From JARRLC01 sp037387425 (GTDB lineage: Bacteria; Pseudomonadota; Alphaproteobacteria; Rhizobiales; Rhodomicrobiaceae): DNA of 22,513 nucleotides. Each line of letters starts with the position of its first letter. Position 1 is the stretch's first letter. The notes under the pieces are model-generated. The model was not told the origin of the DNA. It worked only from the letters and a program-made list of their open reading frames with translations, and made no database searches. The stretch spans positions 1 to 22,513 of the forward strand of contig JARRLC010000059.1 in the NCBI GenBank assembly GCA_037387425.1, given 5' to 3'. This document shows positions 15,718-21,929 of the stretch, piece by piece. The position numbers and the translations under genes were made by a program.

Positions 15718-17757
15718 TTAACTTGCCGCCTTCAGGCGTTCTTCCTGGGTTTCGCCGTATTCAACGAGATGTTGGATATCGAGGATAAGCGCGACAGCGC
15801 CGTCGCCGAGAATGGTGGCGCCCGAAAACATCCCGATGCCGCTATGCAGCTTCGACAGCGATTTAATGACAGTCTGGTGGTCGCCAATGACCTGATCGAC
15901 CACGAGGCCGACCTTTTGGCCGCTCCACGACACCACCACCACTTTCTGGAAGCGGTCAGGTGGCAGGTTGATCGCGAACAGATCGCGAAGACGCAGGAAA
16001 GGCACCAGATCGCCACGAATATTGAGGAAACAACGGCCGCGTGAGCGTGCGTCATCTTCCTCTGACAACTCGACGCATTCTTCCACTGCCTCCAGCGGCA
16101 GCACGTAACGCGCCTTGCCGATGCGCACCATGAGCCCGTCGATGATGGCGAGTGTAAGCGGCAGCCGCAGCGTAATTTCGGTGCCCTGGCCGGTGGTGCT
16201 GGTAATGTCGATTTTGCCGCGAAGCGCCTCAATGGTGCGCTTCACCACATCCATACCGACGCCGCGTCCGGAAAGGTTGGTGACAGACTGCGCGGTTGAG
16301 AACCCCGGCATAAACAGTACCTGAAACAGCTCGTTATCGCTGAGCACTTCGTCAGGAGCCACAAGCCCGCGCTCTTCGGCCCGTTTGCGGATACGGTCGC
16401 GATCCAGTCCACGCCCGTCATCAGAGATGGTGATTAGAACTTCCGTGCCCGCATGACGCGCCGAAAGCGCAATCCGACCGGTTTCGCGCTTGCCAGCGTT
16501 GGCGCGCTCTTCACCGTCTTCCAAACCATGATCGATTGAATTGCGGATGAGATGCACAAGCGGATCGTTAAGTTGCTCGATAACCGTTTTGTCCAGCTCG
16601 GTTTCCTCGCCCGACATGGTGAGTTCCACCTGCTTGCCGACATCGCGGGAAAGATCGTGGACCACGCGGCGGAACCGCCCGAAAAGCTGAACAATGGGCA
16701 CCATGCGGATACACATGGACGTGTCGCGCAACTCCAGCACCAGCCGTTCGATTTCCTCTGCCACTGATTTTACTTGCTGCTCAACGCTGTTGTTGGCGAT
16801 CTGGCGCAGGCGCGATTGGGCAATCACAAGTTCGCCAACGCGGTCCATGAGGTCGTCAAGACGCTCAGCGGGAACGCGGATGCTGTTACCGCTTTTGTTT
16901 TGTTGCTGTTGGCCTTGGGGCTGCTGCTGCGCTGTCTGCTGAACTTCTGCGGCAGCAGGAGCGGCAGAAACCTGGGCCGTTGTCTCATCTGCTGGCGATT
17001 GATCTTGTTTGGAACTGGCGCTTGCGGTTTGGCCAGCCTCGCTTTCAGCTGTATTATTCTGGGAATTGACCTCTACCGAGGCTTCGTCTCCCAGCAAAAT
17101 GAACGCGCCTTCAATCGCTGAACGTGGTTGTGTGGTCGTCAGTTCAACATCCCAGCCCAGATAGCAGCATGATGGGTCAAGCTCCTGTAACGCTGGAATA
17201 CCCGCTGTCACCGGTGTGATGCAGATCTGTCCCAGCGTTCGCAGTTCATCGAGGATAGGCAGAGGGTTGACGCCCTTCACAAAACTATCTTGAGGCAGCC
17301 GGATACTAATGGTCCACGCGGTTTCGACATCGCACGCGGAAAGCACGGGAATTTCGGTTTGCTGATCTTGCGAAGACTGGGCCCCACTTTCAAATGCCGC
17401 CTCAAGAGCTGCGATGATAGTCGCGCCGGCATCAGCATCCGCTTCTGAGGGAGTTTTCATCAATGTGCGCATGTGGTCTTGTGCGCGAAGAGCCACGGCG
17501 ATCAACTCAGCTGTGGCGGTGGCGTTTCCCTGGCGCACCCTGTCGAACGCGGTTTCCACATGATGAGCGAATGTCGATACATCATCGAACCCAAACATGC
17601 CGCTCGAACCTTTGAGCGTATGCAAGGCGCGGAATACCGTGTTGATGTGGTTGCTGTCGCTGGGTGTCTTCTCAAGGTCCAACAGCGCCGCTTCCATCTG
17701 GGCGAGCAGCTCCTGCGCTTCCTGCCGGAATTCTTCGGTAATTTCGTCGCCACTCAT
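15718..17757 (-). CDS. cheA: Chemotaxis histidine kinase CheA
   Basis: This is a 679-residue cytoplasmic kinase. The P1/Hpt domain has phospho-acceptor H46 in FRALHTLKGSSG. A middle region (about 130-230, WTISIRLPQ to EGAFILLGDE, with GWDVELTT) resembles the ferredoxin-like domain that replaces P2 in many alphaproteobacterial CheAs. A Ser/Ala/Gln-rich linker follows. The dimerisation domain starts NSIRVPAERLDDLMDRVGEL. The ATPase carries the N box HLIRNSIDHGLE, G1 DDGRGLD, F box FMPGFSTA and G2 GRGVGMDVV. The P5/CheW-like domain closes the protein (YVLPLEAVEECV). There is no receiver domain, so its phosphoryl targets here are CheB and an unseen CheY. All catalytic motifs are intact. Confidence 0.97.
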   Translation of the reverse strand: MSGDEITEEFRQEAQELLAQMEAALLDLEKTPSDSNHINTVFRALHTLKGSSGMFGFDDVSTFAHHVETAFDRVRQGNATATAELIAVALRAQDHMRTLMKTPSEADADAGATIIAALEAAFESGAQSSQDQQTEIPVLSACDVETAWTISIRLPQDSFVKGVNPLPILDELRTLGQICITPVTAGIPALQELDPSCCYLGWDVELTTTQPRSAIEGAFILLGDEASVEVNSQNNTAESEAGQTASASSKQDQSPADETTAQVSAAPAAAEVQQTAQQQPQGQQQQNKSGNSIRVPAERLDDLMDRVGELVIAQSRLRQIANNSVEQQVKSVAEEIERLVLELRDTSMCIRMVPIVQLFGRFRRVVHDLSRDVGKQVELTMSGEETELDKTVIEQLNDPLVHLIRNSIDHGLEDGEERANAGKRETGRIALSARHAGTEVLITISDDGRGLDRDRIRKRAEERGLVAPDEVLSDNELFQVLFMPGFSTAQSVTNLSGRGVGMDVVKRTIEALRGKIDITSTTGQGTEITLRLPLTLAIIDGLMVRIGKARYVLPLEAVEECVELSEEDDARSRGRCFLNIRGDLVPFLRLRDLFAINLPPDRFQKVVVVSWSGQKVGLVVDQVIGDHQTVIKSLSKLHSGIGMFSGATILGDGAVALILDIQHLVEYGETQEERLKAAS

Positions 17758-17847
17758 CGAATCTGAACTTTCCCTTGTTGACGGCGTAATCCGTTCTTGA
17801 CCCTTTTGCCCTTGCGGATGCGCTTGCCCGGATGACAGCGCGCCTAA

Positions 17848-18216
17848 TTATTTATCTTTCTGGTTGAGCCAAAACGCCTGTTCAGCCGCCGGAACGCTGC
17901 CAGTCGCATTGACGAAAGCGCCGCGTGTCAAAACATCAAGTAGCGCGCCATATGCGGGAGCCGAAAGAGTCACGCTTTTGCCAGCGGACAGTGCGGTTTT
18001 TCTGGCGGATAAAATAAGTTGCACAAGGCTGATATCGGCGGCCGAAACAGCGCTGCAATCGACCGTAACGGATTGGTTATTCTCAATGGCGTCAATCAAC
18101 GCTTCATGCGTGGGGGCGAGTTTGCCAGAAGTCAGCGAGCCTTCCAGCCGTACTTCCGCGGATTTGGAAGCTGGTTGCGTGCTTTCATTGGATGTAGCTG
18201 GGTAGTTAAATAACAG
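17848..18216 (-). CDS. STAS-domain protein at the head of the chemotaxis operon, start uncertain
   Basis: The frame reads a typical STAS (anti-sigma-factor antagonist-like) fold: VRLEGSLTSGKL, a helix, VTVDCSAVSAADISLVQLIL, KTALSAGKSVTL and ALLDVLTRGAF. The usual phospho-Ser position falls in the AADIS segment, with D before I rather than the usual D-S. Downstream of the domain start the only standard start codon is TTG at 18099, which would cut off the first strand and helix. The coding-like sequence continues upstream to about 18186, and the frame is open to a stop at 18229-18231. CTG at 18216 is the furthest start-like codon. A one-base loss in the AAA after the ATG at 18186-18188 would explain this. 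The gene is the first of the che operon, 90 bases before cheA. Confidence 0.7.
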   Translation of the reverse strand: MLFNYPATSNESTQPASKSAEVRLEGSLTSGKLAPTHEALIDAIENNQSVTVDCSAVSAADISLVQLILSARKTALSAGKSVTLSAPAYGALLDVLTRGAFVNATGSVPAAEQAFWLNQKDK

Positions 18217-18462
18217 TCTTTGATGGTTTTAAAAAATGTTGAAATTACATTAATTGAAATAGCTCAATTAAAATAAACATCAGATTCTTTTTTCATACAT
18301 TAAAGTGCTATGTATACATTATCGTATTCTGTATTTATTTTTTATATGCAATTGCTATTGGGTTCGCACTCTATATTCATGAGAACTTGATTTAATGCAT
18401 CCTCGGATAACGCTGGGCGGAATCTCTCACTTATTCCGCAAGCAGGAGGATCGCTGATAGCA
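18217..18462. promoter_or_regulatory. AT-rich divergent control region between the STAS/che operon and the GGDEF-EAL gene
   Basis: These 246 bases are strikingly AT-rich, especially 18,217-18,380, compared with the genes on both sides. They hold a perfect 8-bp inverted repeat, TTAATTGA/TCAATTAA with a 6-base spacer (18250-18271), and a 10-bp palindrome ATGTATACAT (18310-18319). Promoters for both divergent units must lie here. I could not assign -35/-10 pairs with confidence because the AT content gives many candidates. AGGAGG at 18444-18449 is the ribosome site of the forward gene, 13 bases before its ATG. Confidence 0.5.
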
Positions 18463-18771
18463 ATGCCCATACCGCTCTTCCATATCTGGACCGGCTCAAT
18501 ACGCCGGCGCCTGATGTTGAGCTTATGCGGCCTGATTGCTGTCATCATGAGTACGTTCATTTATCAAGTTGTTGCCGAACAAGAAAAATTTCTACTTCGG
18601 CAAAACAAAGAACGCAGTCTGGCGCTCGCTGAAACCTTGGCCGCAACCAGCAGCAACCAAATTCTGGCGTATGACAGCGCTGGAATGGAGGAAACTGTCA
18701 GAGCAACGCGCAACCATCCCGATCTGCTATATGTCATGGTGATGGACACGGAAGGGTGTGCTAGCCCATAG
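18463..18771 (+). CDS. N-terminal fragment: TM1 and start of sensor domain
   Basis: This 102-residue fragment has a basic start (IRRR), a transmembrane helix (LMLSLCGLIAVIMSTFIY, about residues 17-34), then a helical segment (EKFLLRQNKERSLALAETLA) and LLYVMVMDTEG, after which the frame leaves the protein (CASP, stop). AGGAGG lies 13 bases before the ATG. Translated alone it would be a membrane anchor without output domains. Confidence 0.7.
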   Translation: MPIPLFHIWTGSIRRRLMLSLCGLIAVIMSTFIYQVVAEQEKFLLRQNKERSLALAETLAATSSNQILAYDSAGMEETVRATRNHPDLLYVMVMDTEGCASP

Positions 18772-21313
18772 CAACCCGTACAAGGTTGGCTTCAAGGCCA
18801 CCGACAAGGTCAGCCTGGCATTGCTGAAGTCTCCGCCACGCGCTCATGAAGTGGACAGCCCGCTTTCTGGCATCCACATCGCTGTGCCAATTCGTGCGAG
18901 CAACCGGATGATCGGTTGGGTTCGCATAGGCATGGGGCAGGAACGCAGCAAAGAAGCGCTGACTTCCATCTCATGGCAAGGGGTGTTTTACACCGTGTCA
19001 GCAATTGTGCTGGCAACCTTGTTGATCTCCATGGTTGGGCGCGGACTTGTCAAAGGGCTAAACTCTCTGGCAACCATGACCGAACGCGTGGCAGCAGGTG
19101 AAATCAACGCGCGCGTCGCAATGAAACGCGATGACGAGTTGGGCGCGCTGAGCGCCGCATTCGACAGCATGGCCGAAGCTCTGGACAGATCGAATTATAA
19201 TTTCCGCGTTAAAGAAAAAGAAATGCAACAGGTGCTGACAAAATTGCCAGTACCTATCATTATACGAATGCCTGACGGTGTTATTAGTTACGCTAACGAG
19301 GCGGCAAGAAAGACCCTGAATATTGACCCGGATGATGCGAAAAGTGGGCAGATATTCTTTCCGCATTGGCGTTTTATTCATCCTAACGGCACAACGATGC
19401 CGCCCGAGGAAATCCCTGTTATCCGTGCGATGCACACCAAGCAACCCGTTTCGGGGCACATGTTGGGCGTTATCCCGCAAGGAGCGACGGAACCGCGCTG
19501 GCTGCATCTCAATGCCTACCCCGAATTGGACATAGACGGTAATGTTAGCCGGGTATTGGTCGCTTTTCTCGATCTCACCGATTTAAAGCGCGCGGAAGAA
19601 AGATTGAAACAGCTCTCGGCTGCTGTGGAGCAAAGCCCTGTGTCGGTGTTCATTACCAACACGGATGGCGCGATCCGCTATGTCAATCCGGCGTTCTGCA
19701 CGTTTACCGGGTTTCACCAAGAAGAGGTTCTCGGGCGGAACCCGCGCATCTTGAAAGGTGGGGACACATCAGCGGATGACTACGCCAAACTGTGGCAAAC
19801 GATCCAAGGTGGGGAAGTCTGGCACGGAAAGCTCCACAACAAGCGCAAGAACGGCACTTTGATGTGGGCGGAAACGATCATCGCGCCAATCCGCAGCAGC
19901 GGCGATATCGTCACGCAATTCGTTTGTATCCAGCAAGATATCACCGCCCGTAAAGAGGCCGAAGAAAGGGTGGAGTTCTTAGCGCACCACGACAACCTAA
20001 CTGGGCTTCCCAATCGCATGATGGGCAAGGAACGTATGCAATGGGCCATGGCGCAGGCCGATCGTGCGAATGGCAAGGCGGCGTTAATGTTCCTTGATCT
20101 CGACGGCTTCAAAGGCATCAACGATACACAGGGACACGGAACCGGCGACGGCCTGTTAAAGGAAGTCGCGGAACGATTGAAGAAATGTATGCGGCGCACG
20201 GACACTATTGCGCGCCAGGGCGGCGACGAATTTTTGCTTATGCTCGGCGGCATCCGCGAGCGGAACGACGCCATTACGCCCGCAGTCACAATTTTGGAGA
20301 AAATCGCCAGCCCCTATTATATCGACGGGCATACACTGACAATTTCGGTGTCTGTGGGCATCGCCGTCTACCCTGATGACGGCCATGACTGGGACACGTT
20401 GCTTAAAAAAGCCGATAGCGCAATGTATACCGCCAAGGAGAGCGGCCGGAATACTTATCGGTTTTTCTCTGAGCAGCCGCAGACAAACATTGCGGAAATA
20501 CCGCGCAAACAAAACAATTCATCAAGTGCGCTGCTGCAAAGCGAATATATGTTGCATTATCAGCCTTGTATCGACCTGAAGAACAGTCGTGTTGCAGGTT
20601 TCATGACGCAGCTTTTATGGAACAGTCCAGAGTTGGGGCTGGTTTCACCGGATGCTGCAGCGCTGGGAGAACAGGGCGAACAGCATAATGCTCAGGCAAT
20701 GTCTATAAGCATCTGGGCGCTGCGTGAAGCCTGTCGTCACGGTGCAACCTGGCAAACCGCTGGGGGGCGACCGATTAGCGTTGCTGTCAGCGTTCCGACA
20801 ATCCTTCTGCGTAGCTACACCCTCCTTCCCACGATTCTTCAGGCTTTGGCTGAAAGCGGCTTGGACCCCGCGTGTCTGGAGCTGGAAATCTCAGGAGCGG
20901 CGTTAACCTCAGGCGATAGCGTCATAGAAATGACAGTGGGGCAAATCAAGGCGCTGGGCACAGGCTTGACAATTTCTATGAGTGCTCCCGGTTTTTCTGA
21001 TCTTACCTATTTGAAGAAATTCAAGCCGGATAAACTCATAGTTAAAGCTTCGGCCTTGGGGGCATCGCACGATGGCGCTTCTTTCTGGGCCACTTTGCTA
21101 CAATCCGCGCATGATTTGGGGGTGGCCGTCATCGCTGAAGGTGTGGACGACAAAGCAGCCCTAGACAGCGCAATGCAAAATGCGTGCGATTTGGGGCAAG
21201 GGCTTCATTACGCGCGCGCCATGCCTTTTGAGGAAACCGCCGCGTATTTGCGGGATTTCAAGTCATCGCCGGAAATAAGCGCCGACCGCCAGGACGCCGT
21301 AAAGCACGCCTGA
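18758..21313 (+). CDS. C-terminal fragment: sensor end, TM2, HAMP, PAS, PAS, GGDEF, degenerate EAL
   Basis: This open frame of 851 residues starts at a GTG with only one base between it and a GGAAGGG run, so independent translation is doubtful. The order is: end of the extracytoplasmic sensor, TM2 (VFYTVSAIVLATLLISMVG), HAMP to about residue 145, PAS1, and PAS2 with the common GRNPRILKGG and a PAC-like end (CIQQDITARKEAEERVEFL). GGDEF follows, with HDNLTGLPNR, FLDLDGFKGIND and RQGGDEF at 488-492. An RxxD inhibitory site (RRTD) lies five residues before GGDEF. The last 240 residues are an EAL fold (HYQPCIDL to GQGLHYARAMP) lacking the EAL signature and the loop DD pair. Expected activity is c-di-GMP synthesis only. 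Confidence 0.85.
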   Translation: MLAHSNPYKVGFKATDKVSLALLKSPPRAHEVDSPLSGIHIAVPIRASNRMIGWVRIGMGQERSKEALTSISWQGVFYTVSAIVLATLLISMVGRGLVKGLNSLATMTERVAAGEINARVAMKRDDELGALSAAFDSMAEALDRSNYNFRVKEKEMQQVLTKLPVPIIIRMPDGVISYANEAARKTLNIDPDDAKSGQIFFPHWRFIHPNGTTMPPEEIPVIRAMHTKQPVSGHMLGVIPQGATEPRWLHLNAYPELDIDGNVSRVLVAFLDLTDLKRAEERLKQLSAAVEQSPVSVFITNTDGAIRYVNPAFCTFTGFHQEEVLGRNPRILKGGDTSADDYAKLWQTIQGGEVWHGKLHNKRKNGTLMWAETIIAPIRSSGDIVTQFVCIQQDITARKEAEERVEFLAHHDNLTGLPNRMMGKERMQWAMAQADRANGKAALMFLDLDGFKGINDTQGHGTGDGLLKEVAERLKKCMRRTDTIARQGGDEFLLMLGGIRERNDAITPAVTILEKIASPYYIDGHTLTISVSVGIAVYPDDGHDWDTLLKKADSAMYTAKESGRNTYRFFSEQPQTNIAEIPRKQNNSSSALLQSEYMLHYQPCIDLKNSRVAGFMTQLLWNSPELGLVSPDAAALGEQGEQHNAQAMSISIWALREACRHGATWQTAGGRPISVAVSVPTILLRSYTLLPTILQALAESGLDPACLELEISGAALTSGDSVIEMTVGQIKALGTGLTISMSAPGFSDLTYLKKFKPDKLIVKASALGASHDGASFWATLLQSAHDLGVAVIAEGVDDKAALDSAMQNACDLGQGLHYARAMPFEETAAYLRDFKSSPEISADRQDAVKHA

Positions 21314-21350
21314 TGGAAGGTTGGGCGCGATTGGGGGGCGACGGAGTGTA

Positions 21351-21380
21351 GGGTGGGTAGAGCGGCAAGCGAAACCCACC
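21351..21380. repeat. Intergenic hairpin repeat (GGTGGGT...ACCCACC type)
   Basis: GGTGGGT (21352-21358) pairs perfectly with ACCCACC (21374-21380) around a 15-base loop containing AGCGGCAAGCG. GTAGGGTGGGT...GAAACCCACC is a wording I recognise from dispersed intergenic repeats in many proteobacteria. It lies 38 bases after the GGDEF-EAL stop and has no U tract. It may be a REP-like element or mRNA stabiliser. Confidence 0.5.
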
Positions 21381-21499
21381 GCCGCATTTCAATGTTTTCT
21401 AACGCATTACAACACAGGTTTGTGATGAATGTAACGTTTCCCCCTGCGGATGCGTAATAGTTGTCATGAACCGATCATGGTTCTTGAGAGTATCTCCCC

Positions 21500-21523
21500 A
21501 GAATTCACCTACATATGAATTCT
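21500..21523. promoter_or_regulatory. Operator-like inverted repeat upstream of the small exported protein
   Basis: AGAATTC (21500-21506) is mirrored by GAATTCT (21517-21523) with a 10-base spacer (ACCTACATAT), giving half-sites 17 bases apart, about 1.6 helical turns. It lies about 40 bases before the start codon, a position suited to repressor or activator binding. No protein can be named. The ribosome site of the gene is AAGGAA at 21548-21553, 7 bases before the ATG. Confidence 0.35.
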
Positions 21524-21560
21524 GTAAGACTTAGCAACGCACCATCTAAGGAAACTGAAT

Positions 21561-21758
21561 ATGTCTATCTCCAATATTTCCTCACTCGCCATCTCCGCAA
21601 TTGCTGCCGTTGTTTTGACAGCAGGCGTCGCAAATGCATCATCATACGGCACTCATTCTCATTCGATGGTCCGCTCTTCGGTTGAAGATCTGTCCGTGAA
21701 TAAGAACGCGCTTCCGGCCAAGCAGTTCTTCGAGCGCCAGCAGCGTGATGGCAACTAA
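21561..21758 (+). CDS. Small exported protein, 65 residues, unknown function
   Basis: The N-terminal 26 residues form a signal peptide (ISSLAISAIAAVVLTAG then VANA, cleavage probable after A26). The mature part would be only about 39 residues, SSYGTHSHSMV to FFERQQRDGN. It has two histidines near its start and a charged C-terminal end, with no Cys and no recognised domain. Support that it is real comes from the signal peptide, an AAGGAA ribosome site at ideal spacing and a strong terminator 27 bases after the stop. It stands alone between the GGDEF-EAL gene and an insertion sequence. Function is unknown. Small alphaproteobacterial periplasmic stress proteins look similar in layout. Confidence 0.75.
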   Translation: MSISNISSLAISAIAAVVLTAGVANASSYGTHSHSMVRSSVEDLSVNKNALPAKQFFERQQRDGN

Positions 21759-21784
21759 TCGCCTCCCATTAGTTCCATGAAAGC

Positions 21785-21817
21785 ACGGGCTTCGCCTTAG
21801 GCGGGGCCCGTTTTTTT
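21785..21817 (+). terminator. Strong intrinsic terminator after the small exported protein gene
   Basis: ACGGGC (21785-21790) pairs with GCCCGT (21806-21811). Two U-G pairs and CGCC (21793-21796) with GGCG (21800-21803) continue the stem to a 3-base loop. It is followed by seven T (21811-21817). This is a textbook factor-independent terminator that ends the small-protein transcript before the insertion sequence. Confidence 0.9.
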
Positions 21818-21929
21818 GTGCTGCATTGCCTGGTTGAGTATTACTTTTCCTCTTTGGGGGTGGACGGGGTACAAACGCCGGAGAATAGTGCGCCACGGTA
21901 GCGGCGGGATTTGGCCTGCTGCGGCGGAG

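Larger units (their letters stand above)
18463..21313 (+). pseudogene. Membrane-bound PAS-GGDEF-EAL protein, frameshifted
   Basis: Two overlapping frames encode one protein. The first (from ATG 18463) carries TM1 and the start of an extracytoplasmic sensor and stops at TAG 18769-18771. The second takes over near 18757 with VLAHSNPYKVG. The join DTEG-VLAHSNP matches the usual D-x-x-G-x-VLAHS strand of Cache/PAS-like sensors. So one extra base, or two missing (as if GRVLAHS had been there), split the gene between 18740 and 18769. The full protein would be about 950 residues: TM, sensor, TM, HAMP, two PAS, GGDEF, EAL. It is divergent from the che operon. The frameshift may be real decay, phase variation or a sequencing error. 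Confidence 0.8.

Noticed and set aside
16890..16935. CAG/CTG-like simple repeat in cheA as a possible phase-variable tract
   Set aside because: The Gln codons are mixed and interrupted, not a pure repeat, so slippage is unlikely. It is simply a Gln-rich linker.
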